Positions 42,894 through 51,784 are shown, numbered from the stretch's first letter. The stretch: 64,000 nt of DNA from Fervidobacterium_A thailandense (GCF_041505935.1 NZ_CP140110.1), one strand, 5' to 3'. Numbers and translations: made by a program. The notes: generated from the sequence alone by a model not told the origin.

Positions 42894-44972
42894 TCATGCT
42901 TCCTCTTTTTCCAAATCTTCGCTTTCCTTACTTTCTTTCGTCTCCTCGAGAACAGTCAACTTCCTCGGTATTTTTTTGATAATGTAAAACTCGAGCTCGT
43001 CGCCCTCTTTTATATCATCAAAGTTCTGGAATTTAATACCACACTCTTGCGGAGCGCTGATCTTCTGAACATCCTGTTGATAATGCTTGAGTGATTCGAT
43101 TTTGCCTTCGAACACGAGAGAACCGTTCCTGTAGATTCTCACAAAACCGGACTTGTCCACATAACCTTCGTACATCTGCACACCTGCGATATTTCCAACC
43201 TTGCTGATCTTAAACACTTTCTTGATTTCACCCACACCGGTCTTTTCCTCAACCTCTTCAGGCTCAAGCATACCCTCGAGCGCAGCTTTAAGCTCTTCCA
43301 AGAGCTTGTAAATGATCGTGTAGGTCTTTATCTGAACACCTTCGCTCTCTGCAGTCTTCGCAGCCTGGTTGTCCGCTTTTACCCTAAAACCAAGTATTAT
43401 GGCCTCCGAAGCGGACGCAAGCATCACGTCGCTCGTGTTGATAGCTCCGACACCTGCGTGAACAATGTCAATATCAATCTCCTTGGTCCTCATCTTTGCT
43501 ATCGCGTTCTGAAGAGCTTGCAGTGAACCGACCGTATCAGCCTTGAGAATAAGTTTTACCTCTTTTCGATCTTCCTCCTGCATTTTCTTCAAAATTTCTT
43601 CGAGTTTTATCTGCCTCTTCTTCCTCAGCTCCCTGGCTTCCAGCTCTTTAACTTTTTCAACGATCTCAACGGCCTTTTCTTTTGACTCCACGACGTAGAT
43701 AATACTGTGCGGATCCGGAAGTTCTTCAAAACCTACAATCATCACGGGAGTAGACGGTGTAGCTTCTTTAATCCTTCTACCTTTGTCATCTATAAGTGCT
43801 TTAACCTTTCCGTAAGACTTACCCGCAACGACGTAATCGCCAACTTTTAGAACACCATCCTTAACGATAGCGTTGGCAACCGGGCCATAACCTTTGTCAA
43901 GTTTCGTTTCGATCGTGACCGCCCTGACGGGCTCATCCGGAATACACCTAATATCCTGCATCTCGGCAACCAAGAGAATCATCTCAAGAAGGGTATCAAC
44001 ATTCGTTCCATTTCTTGCGGATATAGGAACGACGATCGTATCTCCACCCCACTCCTCTGGAATGAGGTTCAGCTTCGTAACCAAATCTTGCTTTGTGAGT
44101 TCAACGTTCGCGTTGGGTTTATCTATCTTGTTTATAGCAACAATTATCGGCACGTTAGCGGATTTAGCATGGTTGTACGCCTCGATCGTCTGAGGCATCA
44201 CACCGTCATCAGCTGCAACAACGAGCACTACGATATCCGTTGCCTGGGCTCCACGTGCACGCATTTCCGTGAACACTTCGTGACCGGGTGTGTCTATGAA
44301 CGTAATCTTCTTACCGTCAACCTCAACCTGATAAGCACCGATACTTTGCGTGATTCCGCCTTCTTCCTTTTCGGCAATCCTTGTCTTCCTGATATAATCC
44401 AGGAGGGTTGTCTTTCCATGGTCAACGTGCCCCATCACCGTAACAACGGGAGGTCGAGGCACAAGCTTGTCCTTATCCTTGTAGAGTTCCTCAAATTTCC
44501 TCTTAAGTTCCTCGAGAGGATTCTCGATAACAACCTGCTCTTTTGGTTCGGCCTCTTCAAAAGTCAAGCGCACATCGTAGAGTTTCGCGATTTTCTTTGC
44601 AAGTGAAATGGACAAAGGCTGGCCAGGTTTCAAGACCTCACCGCGCATGAAGAAATCTTGAATTATTCTGTTTTGCGGAACTTTGATCTTTTCCGCAAAC
44701 TTATCGAGTCGGAGATCTTCCTCCGTAATGTGAACGGGAGGTTTCTTTGCCTCGGCCTTTTCCTTTGTTGATTCCTTCTTTGTGGCTTCGACAAGTTCTT
44801 CCTCTTCATCGAGCGTTTGCTTGTATATATCCAGAAGGATATTAACCGTTTCCTCGTCGATAAAACTCATGTGGCTCTTAACTTCAATACCGAGCTCCTC
44901 GAGTTCGTGCATCAACTCTTTCGTATCCATATCGAGCTGTTTGGCCAGCTCGTAAACCCTTAGACGACCCAA
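42894..44972 (-). CDS. infB: Translation initiation factor IF-2
   Basis: A 692-residue GTPase that brings initiator tRNA to the small ribosomal subunit. An N-terminal IF2 domain (RVYELAKQLDMDTKELMHELEELG) and a charged linker lead to a second IF2_N motif and the G domain: GHVDHGKTTLLDYI (G1), DTPGHEVF (G3) and NKIDKP (G4). Domains II to IV follow, including FRVKADNQAAKTAES and the C-terminal MYEGYVDKSGFVRIYR. TTG 44972 is chosen because GGGAGGTGG stands 8 nt upstream and overlaps GTG 44981. It lies alone, without the usual nusA-rbfA neighbours in the window. Confidence 0.97.
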   Translation of the reverse strand: MGRLRVYELAKQLDMDTKELMHELEELGIEVKSHMSFIDEETVNILLDIYKQTLDEEEELVEATKKESTKEKAEAKKPPVHITEEDLRLDKFAEKIKVPQNRIIQDFFMRGEVLKPGQPLSISLAKKIAKLYDVRLTFEEAEPKEQVVIENPLEELKRKFEELYKDKDKLVPRPPVVTVMGHVDHGKTTLLDYIRKTRIAEKEEGGITQSIGAYQVEVDGKKITFIDTPGHEVFTEMRARGAQATDIVVLVVAADDGVMPQTIEAYNHAKSANVPIIVAINKIDKPNANVELTKQDLVTKLNLIPEEWGGDTIVVPISARNGTNVDTLLEMILLVAEMQDIRCIPDEPVRAVTIETKLDKGYGPVANAIVKDGVLKVGDYVVAGKSYGKVKALIDDKGRRIKEATPSTPVMIVGFEELPDPHSIIYVVESKEKAVEIVEKVKELEARELRKKRQIKLEEILKKMQEEDRKEVKLILKADTVGSLQALQNAIAKMRTKEIDIDIVHAGVGAINTSDVMLASASEAIILGFRVKADNQAAKTAESEGVQIKTYTIIYKLLEELKAALEGMLEPEEVEEKTGVGEIKKVFKISKVGNIAGVQMYEGYVDKSGFVRIYRNGSLVFEGKIESLKHYQQDVQKISAPQECGIKFQNFDDIKEGDELEFYIIKKIPRKLTVLEETKESKESEDLEKEEA

Positions 44973-45001
44973 AAACTCCACCTCCCTGAATTTTCAAGGT
45001 A

Positions 45002-45030
45002 ATTATAACACAAAATGGAGTTGTTGTCGA
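45002..45030 (-). promoter_or_regulatory. infB promoter
   Basis: On the minus strand TCGACA (complement of 45025-45030), a 17-bp spacer and TATAAT (complement of 45002-45007), about 30 bp before the infB start. Confidence 0.65.
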
Positions 45031-45086
45031 GATGTACGACAAGCATCGGAGAAACCCAAACAACACACCTATACTCCTCCTCATTC

Positions 45087-45148
45087 GAGTATGCATAAGA
45101 TTTTGAGAGTATGCATAGTTTAACAAGTTTTTCATCGTACTGTAAAAT
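45087..45148 (+). promoter_or_regulatory. pckA promoter with two upstream GAGTATGCATA direct repeats
   Basis: Promoter: TTAACA (45120-45125), 17-bp spacer, TAAAAT (45143-45148). Just upstream are two exact copies of GAGTATGCATA at 45087-45097 and 45107-45117, exactly 20 bp apart, each containing the palindrome TATGCATA. The second ends 2 bp before the -35. Spacing of two helical turns and contact with the -35 suggest an activator site. Confidence 0.55.
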
Positions 45149-45214
45149 ATCATTGTTCCAACACAATTCCTGAAATCCTAACACTTTCCTTAACTCTTAT
45201 GGGGAGGATGTGGT

Positions 45215-46846
45215 ATGGCCAGCAAAGGCAGATGGAGTTGGGCGGAGGTTAACAAAACGAACTTCTCCAGGATTCGCAGTACCATAGAAACTGCATTCTA
45301 CGGTAACAACGTAGAACTACTCACATCCAGGAGGGAAGCCTATAAAAAAGCTCTCGCCTCACCTGGCACAATTGCCACCGACCTGTACGTTTACAAACCT
45401 GAACTCCTTAACCTTGACGAAGGCACAAGGATCCTACTCTTCAACGACGGAGCCACCGTTGGAAGATTCGCCGGTGCCAGAAAAATTATCGGTGTTCCGG
45501 GAGTAAATGAGGACTATTTTGCCGAAATCATTCGAGAAGCTGTGTACGGTACTCGCTATCGGAAAATGTACCACGCAATAAGTTACACCGGCCTGCACGA
45601 AGATTTCATCATCAAGAACCACATCCTCATTCCCGAGGGATTCGAAAATACCGTATACAACTGGCTTCTCAACTTCCAAGACCTCACACCCGAGTACGCT
45701 GCAATGTACGAAAGATCGAAAGTTTTGGACGAACCTGATATTTACATCTTCACGGACCCCGACTGGTCACATCCAGACTTTCCTGGAGGTCTTGCACTAT
45801 TTGATCCAAAAAACAACTGTGCAGCTCTACTTGGACTGAGGTACTTTGGAGAGTTCAAAAAGGGTACGTTAACCCTTGGTTGGTCAGTCGCCAACCGTCA
45901 AGGATTTGTCGCATGTCACGGAGGACTCAAAAAATACGAGTACGGCAACAAGACATACGTTGCGGCATTCTTCGGATTGTCCGGTTCAGGAAAATCCACA
46001 CTCACACACGCAAAACACAATGGAAAGTACAAAATAACAATCGTTCACGACGACGCACTGATAATAAACCTTAACGACCTTTCTTCGATCGCTTTGGAAC
46101 CATCGTACTTCGACAAAACCTCCGATTACCCATTAACAAGCGAAGATAACAAATACCTTCTAACAATTCAAAACTGCGGGGCAACAATTGACGAACACGG
46201 GCGAGTCGTACCAGTGATGGAGGATATAAGAAACGGCAATGGTAGGGCTATCAAATCCAAACTTTGGTCGCCAAACCGCGTTGACAAAATCGAAGAACCT
46301 CTCAACGCAATTTTCTGGATCATGAAAGACCCGGTACTCCCACCAATTGTTAAAATAGAAGATCCAGTGCTCGCATCCACTATGGGAGCCACACTGGCAA
46401 CGAAACGCACATCGGCTGAAAAACTACTCCCCGGTGCTGATCCAGAGGCCCTCGTATTCGAACCTTACGCCAACCCGTTCAGGACGTATCCTTTATCCGA
46501 AGACTACCACAAGTTCAAGGCCCTGTTTGAAAAGGGCGTAGATTGTTATATCATAAACACGGGCTTCTTCCTAACAAAAAAAGTTACAAAAGAAGTAACA
46601 CTGGAAATTTTGGAGCAAATCGTGGACGGAAAAGCCTCGTTCGTGGAATGGTTCGGCGGACTTAAAATAATGAACATACCGGGATTTGAGGTTAGGACAT
46701 CAGAATACGAATACCGTGAACTACTGAAAGCCTCTCTTGAAAAAAGGGTAGAGTTCCTGCGGTCAAAAGAAATAGAAAACAGTGGGTATGACAGACTACC
46801 GGAAGAATGCCAAAACAGCATAAATGCTCTCATTTCCCTACTCTAA
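45215..46846 (+). CDS. pckA: Phosphoenolpyruvate carboxykinase (ATP)
   Basis: A 543-residue cytosolic enzyme interconverting oxaloacetate plus ATP with phosphoenolpyruvate, CO2 and ADP. The P loop GLSGSGKSTLTHAKHNG and the kinase-2 HDDALIINL mark the ATP-dependent family. Other motifs: LLGLRYFGEFKKGTLTL and the adenine-binding region near VLASTMGATLATKRTSAEK. Length is near the family norm. ATG 45215 follows GGGGAGGATG. It is monocistronic, divergent from infB. The promoter carries a pair of direct repeats that suggest carbon-dependent control. Direction of flux in a fermenting cell cannot be told from sequence. Confidence 0.93.
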   Translation: MASKGRWSWAEVNKTNFSRIRSTIETAFYGNNVELLTSRREAYKKALASPGTIATDLYVYKPELLNLDEGTRILLFNDGATVGRFAGARKIIGVPGVNEDYFAEIIREAVYGTRYRKMYHAISYTGLHEDFIIKNHILIPEGFENTVYNWLLNFQDLTPEYAAMYERSKVLDEPDIYIFTDPDWSHPDFPGGLALFDPKNNCAALLGLRYFGEFKKGTLTLGWSVANRQGFVACHGGLKKYEYGNKTYVAAFFGLSGSGKSTLTHAKHNGKYKITIVHDDALIINLNDLSSIALEPSYFDKTSDYPLTSEDNKYLLTIQNCGATIDEHGRVVPVMEDIRNGNGRAIKSKLWSPNRVDKIEEPLNAIFWIMKDPVLPPIVKIEDPVLASTMGATLATKRTSAEKLLPGADPEALVFEPYANPFRTYPLSEDYHKFKALFEKGVDCYIINTGFFLTKKVTKEVTLEILEQIVDGKASFVEWFGGLKIMNIPGFEVRTSEYEYRELLKASLEKRVEFLRSKEIENSGYDRLPEECQNSINALISLL

Positions 46847-47246
46847 ACCTACAAAGAATTTCTGTTACATTAGTTAACTATTTGTTCACCCATTATACAC
46901 TTAATACTCTTTCCACATTTCGAACTTCATTTGCAACAATCTGTAAAATACAAGAACATAAATTCAAACCTCCATTTCTTAACATTTCCATAATCTTTTA
47001 TCAATCCCTTCTAAATAATTTCCCAGACCTCCGATAGCACAAAAACCCCCGGGGGTCTGGGAACTTGTGAAAAAGTTGTGCAAAACGTTATCCTTACAGC
47101 TTTTTTAAAGGAACTTGATATTTTTCTTGACTCGTTTTTCCACATTTTGGTATAATTATTTTTGGAAAGTTCTGTCAGACTACGTAATATTCTAAAGTCT
47201 TTTTATAATGGAAAAAGTCGAACAGTTAATTATTTTGTAATGACCA
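46847..47246 (+). promoter_or_regulatory. AT-rich intergenic region and CRISPR leader
   Basis: No gene is seen. The left part is AT-rich. An imperfect 12-bp inverted repeat, TCCCAGACCTCC (47021-47032) and GGGGGTCTGGGA (47051-47062), encloses a nested palindrome ACCCCCGGGGGT; it may end the pckA transcript or the minus strand. The leader promoter is TTGACT (47127-47132), 18-bp spacer, TATAAT (47151-47156), directed into the array, about 90 bp before repeat 1. Confidence 0.65.
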
Positions 47247-48341
47247 GTTTGTAGCGACCCTATGAGGGATTGAAACCCTCAAGTTTGCTACTACCTCTAT
47301 ATCCACACGAAAGTTTGTAGCGACCCTATGAGGGATTGAAACAATGTGACAGCTCGAAAATCTTCGTTTTCGGCAAATGTTTGTAGCGACCCTATGAGGG
47401 ATTGAAACCTTGGTAGTTGTTCCAGGGTACAGTAGCATATGTACCTAGTTTGTAGCGACCCTATGAGGGATTGAAACCAAGCATACTCACCCCTCCACTT
47501 CTGGAAATTTTTCGTTTGTAGCGACCCTATGAGGGATTGAAACCCTTAAACGAATCGACCTGGGCTTATCCAAGCCTGTGTTTGTAGCGACCCTATGAGG
47601 GATTGAAACCTTTACGAAACGGCCGAAGCCATGCGTAAGGACTTGTTTGTAGCGACCCTATGAGGGATTGAAACGACCACAGTGTGCGAAGGCCCTCGGG
47701 GGTTACAACCGTTTGTAGCGACCCTATGAGGGATTGAAACACAAATTGTCCAGCAAAAGACATCACATACAACAGTCGTTTGTAGCGACCCTATGAGGGA
47801 TTGAAACGTACGCTAAGGAACGATTGTAGTGTCGCACCGTATCCACGTTTGTAGCGACCCTATGAGGGATTGAAACAAATTCGTAAAGCTGTCCGAGAGA
47901 ATGTCTTCCAGCGGTTTGTAGCGACCCTATGAGGGATTGAAACTACGCTTCCCCGCGTTCGTTAGCGCGAACACCTCTTGTTTGTAGCGACCCTATGAGG
48001 GATTGAAACTGATGTCACCATGCTCCAGCTTTGTTTCGCCTCTGTGTTTGTAGCGACCCTATGAGGGATTGAAACCCTTGCCGAACGCCTTGTACCATTC
48101 AACGATTTTCCGTTTGTAGCGACCCTATGAGGGATTGAAACCACCATACTCCTTCGCAACATACTTGCTTGGCTCTTGTTTGTAGCGACCCTATGAGGGA
48201 TTGAAACCCCCCAAAATTGTATTCTTCATCAAGCGCAAGCAACGTTTGTAGCGACCCTATGAGGGATTGAAACAAAGCCCTTGTTCCATTGTTACCTGAG
48301 CACATCCGTCTGTTTGTAGCGACCTCATGAAGGATTGAAAC
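47247..48341 (+). CRISPR. CRISPR array, 17 repeats and 16 spacers
   Basis: The 30-nt repeat begins GTTTGTAGCGACCC and ends GAGGGATTGAAAC, the ATTGAAAC tail common in type I-B and III arrays. Repeats start at 47247, 47313, 47379, 47448, 47514, 47580, 47645, 47711, 47778, 47847, 47914, 47980, 48046, 48112, 48178, 48244 and 48312. Spacers are 34 to 39 nt and all differ. The first 16 repeats are identical; the last has three changes (CTCATGAAGG in place of CCTATGAGGG), marking the trailer end. The leader with a promoter lies on the left, so transcription runs left to right. No cas genes are in the window. Confidence 0.98.
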
Positions 48342-48990
48342 TATTTAGAATCTCCTTTGCCAACAATAGGAATTGGTGCGAAAACCTCATTGGGTTACGG
48401 TATTTTTACTAAGTGCGACGCACAGTAGTGATGCGATTATCATGAGTTCTTCTATCGAAAAAACAAAAAGGTAGGTCTCAAGACCTACCTTAATTTTGTG
48501 ATATCTTTTTAGATAAGAGTTCTCAGCTAACTGTCCTTTTACATCGCTCGAACTTACAAAGATAGTAATTTTTTCTACAAGTTCCACAAACAAGAATACT
48601 AATAGGAGGATGTTAAGAAACTTTGAGAAGTGAAAGCATCAAATCCAAACTGCACCTTAGATGTATAACTAGATGCACAAATAGTTCGCCAAAGACAAGT
48701 TATCAAGGAATAGAGATAATAGAAATGCTATTTCAAGCAATGCTTATGGGAACGGTGATAATTTTATTGTGAGCGATCGCAAGGAGCTTTTCGCATTCAG
48801 GTGTCAAAGTGACTGCAAAACAAGAGGACCGTCATGATCGCCTCAAGAGAACACCAGTGCTGAATAGTGCGAGAATATCAGAAGTACTGAGTTTTCGTTC
48901 GCAGATTATGTATTATGAAGTTCTAATCTTTTCCAATTCGCATCTTCATATCTATATATCTATAATACTGGATGCGGTTTTTATAAAAAA
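48342..48990. other. Gene-poor region between CRISPR array and IS element
   Basis: No convincing gene. A hairpin AAGGTAGGTC (48468-48477) with GACCTACCTT (48482-48491) is followed on the minus strand by a T-rich tract, so it can terminate leftward transcription. AGGAGG at 48604-48609 precedes ATG 48610, which stops after seven codons. In another frame a 49-codon reading runs from TTG 48623 to 48772 and ends in a hydrophobic stretch (MLFQAMLMGTVIILL). This looks like a degraded gene. The GGTTTTTATAAAAAA target repeat ends the region at 48976-48990. Confidence 0.5.
48623..48772 (+). pseudogene. Possible remnant of a small membrane protein gene
   Basis: A 49-codon reading frame with a basic N-terminal half and a hydrophobic C-terminus. 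A good AGGAGG lies upstream but in a register that favours ATG 48610 in another frame. A single-base change between 48610 and 48640 would join the two. It is likely decayed coding sequence; chance cannot be excluded. Confidence 0.2.
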
Positions 48991-50080
48991 GGCAGTTGGT
49001 GAAGACATATTTACCAGTTAATTTATTGAAAAGATAATACAAGCTCCCCACTTTCCTGAATACCTCCTCAAGTAATACCACAGGATATTCGTATACATGT
49101 CCTGATACCATTATTTTGCTTTCTCTGAATTTTTCATATGGCGTCATTCCTTTCATCCCTTTCCCGTTGCTTGGCCTTGCTTTGTTCCACGTGTCTTGCC
49201 ATCTTTGCGCCTTGTCTAAAAATTCTTCCCTTCTCTTACATCTTTCCGCATGGATCATCAAAAAGTATTCATCATCCGCTCTGTGCGTGTTTTCTATTAC
49301 CCCCATCAAATGTTTTGCCTTCGGTGGTATTGGGCTTAACTGTAAATCTAACTTCTCGAATATTTCGTTCCATTCGTTCAATTTCCTTTCGCTTCCTCCG
49401 CAAAACTCCATCCCGTTATCCATCCGTATTTTCATCCTCCCTCTCACATTGTGCACCCTTAACCATAATGCCACTATCGAAATAAACATGAACCCAAACG
49501 TTGAATTTAATTCATACGAGTATGCCGTAAATCTTGTTCGTGTCGCCACGTCTATCATATTCCATTCGTATCTCGGCAATCTGTAATTTTTCATGTGTTC
49601 ATACACTTCTTTCGGTAAGCTTTCTTTGTCCAATAAATGCTTCGTATCTAATTGAAACTCACTGAATGGTATTAACGCTTCGTAATCGTATAAGCTCCTT
49701 TCTCCTTTCTTTGTCTTCCTTGTCTTTTTCGGTACTTTATTTCGTTTCAGAACAGATTTTATCGTATTTTCACTTATCACAAGCCCATATTTCTTCTGCA
49801 AATACGTAGACAATCTTCTGTATCTAAATCCTGTCCTCTTGGCTTCTTCAACGATTATGTCTTCAAACTCTGATTTTAGCTTCTTAGGGGAGTTTTTCGG
49901 CCTTCTTGACTTATCCTCCAAACAATCGTACACAGCTCTTCTTACTGTTGCTCTTGCGATACCTAATATCTTTGCAGTCTTTGATACATTCCGGTTATTA
50001 GCTTCAAAGACTTTACGAACGACTTCCCTTGCTTTTTGAGGGGATATTTTTCTTAGCTCGTGATATGATATAATATTCAT
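48923..50080 (-). CDS. IS481-like transposase, intact
   Basis: A 385-residue DDE transposase. Residues about 10-90 hold helix-turn-helix motifs (NRNVSKTAKILGIARATVRRAV). The integrase-type core has the first Asp in FSEFQLDTKHLLD, the second in IRMDNGMEF and the Glu in GVIENTHRADDEYF. ATG 50080 follows GGGAGGT; the ATG at 50095 overlaps that site. The frame has no stop inside the element: the last 22 residues or so are read from flanking DNA, ending at 48923, 68 bp beyond the left end. It is the intact counterpart of the broken copy at 7882-10356. Confidence 0.9.
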   Translation of the reverse strand: MNIISYHELRKISPQKAREVVRKVFEANNRNVSKTAKILGIARATVRRAVYDCLEDKSRRPKNSPKKLKSEFEDIIVEEAKRTGFRYRRLSTYLQKKYGLVISENTIKSVLKRNKVPKKTRKTKKGERSLYDYEALIPFSEFQLDTKHLLDKESLPKEVYEHMKNYRLPRYEWNMIDVATRTRFTAYSYELNSTFGFMFISIVALWLRVHNVRGRMKIRMDNGMEFCGGSERKLNEWNEIFEKLDLQLSPIPPKAKHLMGVIENTHRADDEYFLMIHAERCKRREEFLDKAQRWQDTWNKARPSNGKGMKGMTPYEKFRESKIMVSGHVYEYPVVLLEEVFRKVGSLYYLFNKLTGKYVFTNCLFYKNRIQYYRYIDMKMRIGKD

Positions 50081-50242
50081 GGGCTGACCTCCCATCCTGG
50101 AAGGAATTTGGTAGTACGATAAAAGGGGATGTTACACGTTTTAATTATATCAAACAGGATGGAGGCAGCCTCTATTCTTTTTAGAGCTCTATTTGTGTTA
50201 TTTTGTTTTTCTACCTGGTAAGTATGTCCACACCTATTCGTG
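48991..50242 (-). mobile_element. IS481-like element, intact copy, with 15-bp target duplication
   Basis: About 1252 bp. Left end GGCAGTTGGTGAAGACATA and right end (reverse complement) CACGAATAGGTGTGGACATA share GGTG, GACATA and TTACCAG as imperfect inverted repeats. The 15-bp sequence GGTTTTTATAAAAAA is found directly outside both ends (48976-48990 and 50243-50257), a target duplication within the range known for IS481. It inserted between the CRISPR array and the arsR promoter. Confidence 0.92.
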
Positions 50243-50261
50243 GGTTTTTATAAAAAATTGC

Positions 50262-50290
50262 TTGACAATATTAGAAAATTCTAATATAAT
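50262..50290 (+). promoter_or_regulatory. arsR operon promoter with palindromic operator in the spacer
   Basis: TTGACA (50262-50267), exactly 17 bp, TATAAT (50285-50290): full consensus. The spacer and part of the -10 form a 9-2-9 perfect palindrome, ATATTAGAA-AA-TTCTAATAT (50268-50287). This is the typical location and form of an ArsR/SmtB operator, so the repressor would block RNA polymerase directly. Confidence 0.85.
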
Positions 50291-50334
50291 GAAGTGCGTA
50301 GTCGTAATACCACCGATTACTGAAGGTGAGAGTA

Positions 50335-50643
50335 ATGATGAAACTGGACGTAGAAAGGCTGGAAAAGGTCTCTGAATTACTTAAGATCCTTGCCCATCCC
50401 GTTCGGTTGCAAATTTTGTTTTCGCTCGGATATGAGAAAAAGGAAAAGTGCGTGTGCGAACTTTTGGCAGAGACAGGCGTTAGTCAGTCAAATTTGTCAC
50501 AGCATTTGAGTATTCTCAAATTGGCTGGTTTAGTTAAGGATAGGCGGCAGGGGAATATGGTTTTTTATTCTCTTGCTTCCAACGATCTTGTGAAACGGTT
50601 GCTTGATGTTCTGAAACCCGAATTTGTGTTAACGGAGGAGTGA
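50335..50643 (+). CDS. arsR: ArsR-family metalloregulatory repressor
   Basis: A 102-residue winged-helix repressor of the ArsR/SmtB family. Helix alpha-3 carries EKCVCELL with Cys39 and Cys41, the CxC metalloid site of arsenic- and antimony-sensing ArsR proteins. The recognition helix is VSQSNLSQHLSILKLAGLV, followed by the beta-wing RRQGNMVFYSL. ATG 50335 (or 50338) follows GAAGGTGAG; GTG 50326 overlaps that site. It is the first gene of a three-gene operon with a permease and a redox protein. Binding of the metalloid would release it from the palindrome at 50268-50287. Confidence 0.92.
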   Translation: MMKLDVERLEKVSELLKILAHPVRLQILFSLGYEKKEKCVCELLAETGVSQSNLSQHLSILKLAGLVKDRRQGNMVFYSLASNDLVKRLLDVLKPEFVLTEE

Positions 50644-50645
50644 GA

Positions 50646-51740
50646 ATGAAAGAGTTGGTATTAATTGTATCTTTATTTTTGATCTTCTATCTTGTTCCCT
50701 TCGACAATCCTGCGGTGAATGAGAGCATTTTGAATGGTCTTAAGATGCTGAACGAGTATGCTCGAGAACACGTGTTACTCTGCCTGGTTCCCGCTTTCTT
50801 TATTGCTGGTACGATTTCCGCTCTCTTGAAAAAGGAAACTATTTTAAAGTTGTTGAGTGCGAGGACAAAACGGTATATCTCGTACCCTGTTGCCGCCACC
50901 GGTGGAGCTGTTCTTGCGGTGTGTTCTTGCACGATTCTTCCTTTGTTCGGTGGCATCTACAAAAAGGGAGCTGGTATAGGACCGGCAACAACGTTTCTTT
51001 TCGCAGGTCCGGCAATCAATATTAGTGCTGTTTTTCTAACAGCTCGTGTCCTTGGATGGGATCTTGGATTGGCGAGACTCATCGCGACGTTGACTACGGC
51101 TATTCTCATCGGACTTGTCATGGAAGTAATTTTTCAGGAACGTGGGACGGGGGACATTGTTAACTCTTCTGATCAATCCTCTCCGGATGACCTGCGAACG
51201 TGGATTTTCTTCTTCCTCCAGTTAACATTTCTGGTTTTCTCAACGCTCAAAGTGAGCAAAGCTTTGAAGATTTGGTTATTAGTTACTACAGGTTCTATTA
51301 TCCTCTACATGGCTTTATTCATGCTCAAACGGGATGAAAGAGCACATTGGCTTTCGGAAACATTGGATTTTGCTAAGAGGATCCTGCCTTATCTATTCTT
51401 AGGTGTCTTCATCGCCGGGATACTGACGAAGGTGGTTTCCGAAAGGTTAATTACATTGGTGCTTGGACGAAATGATTTCTTCTCCAGCCTTCTGGCATCC
51501 ATCATTGGGGCCTTCACTTATTTTGCTACACTAACGGAGGTTCCGATAGTCCAGGCGCTTCAGCAATTAGGTATGGCGAAGGGGCCAACGTTGGCGTTGT
51601 TGATGGCTGGTAATTCTATCAGTTTGCCGAGTATGATTGTGATAACAAAGCTAATTGGCAAGCGCAGGGCTTTTGTGTACTTTGGGTTGGTGGTATTTTT
51701 CTCAGCTATCTCGGGATTTGTTTACGGATTGATGGGATGA
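50646..51740 (+). CDS. ArsP/DUF318-type permease, probable metalloid or organoarsenical exporter
   Basis: A 364-residue integral membrane protein with about ten hydrophobic segments in two similar halves. The family motif CSCTILPLFGGIYKKGAG (Cys93, Cys95) followed by PATTFLFAGPAINI is characteristic of the ArsP-like permeases; the second half repeats it as TEVPIVQALQQLGMAKGPTLALLMAGNSIS. Known ArsP proteins export trivalent organoarsenicals. ATG 50646 follows GGAGGAG, 2 bp after the arsR stop. Control by a CxC ArsR supports a metalloid role, but the exact substrate is an inference. Confidence 0.85.
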   Translation: MKELVLIVSLFLIFYLVPFDNPAVNESILNGLKMLNEYAREHVLLCLVPAFFIAGTISALLKKETILKLLSARTKRYISYPVAATGGAVLAVCSCTILPLFGGIYKKGAGIGPATTFLFAGPAINISAVFLTARVLGWDLGLARLIATLTTAILIGLVMEVIFQERGTGDIVNSSDQSSPDDLRTWIFFFLQLTFLVFSTLKVSKALKIWLLVTTGSIILYMALFMLKRDERAHWLSETLDFAKRILPYLFLGVFIAGILTKVVSERLITLVLGRNDFFSSLLASIIGAFTYFATLTEVPIVQALQQLGMAKGPTLALLMAGNSISLPSMIVITKLIGKRRAFVYFGLVVFFSAISGFVYGLMG

Positions 51741-51784
51741 TCAATTCTTTATACATAACTACATAACAAGGGAGGCTTAATGAA

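Noticed and set aside
47741..47777. The first 14 nt of CRISPR spacer 8 (ACAAATTGTCCAGC) match a stretch in tsaB near 28529, hinting at self-targeting.
   Set aside because: The match ends after 14 nt. With 16 spacers against both strands of 64 kb, one such hit by chance is quite possible.
47226..48305. Open frames across the CRISPR array giving the repeated peptide VSIPHRVATN or FQSLIGSLQT.
   Set aside because: They are translations of the repeat unit, with no ribosome binding site or start that fits.
48387..48593. A 68-codon minus-strand frame right of the array.
   Set aside because: It reads through the hairpin at 48468-48491, lacks a good ribosome binding site and has no recognisable protein features.
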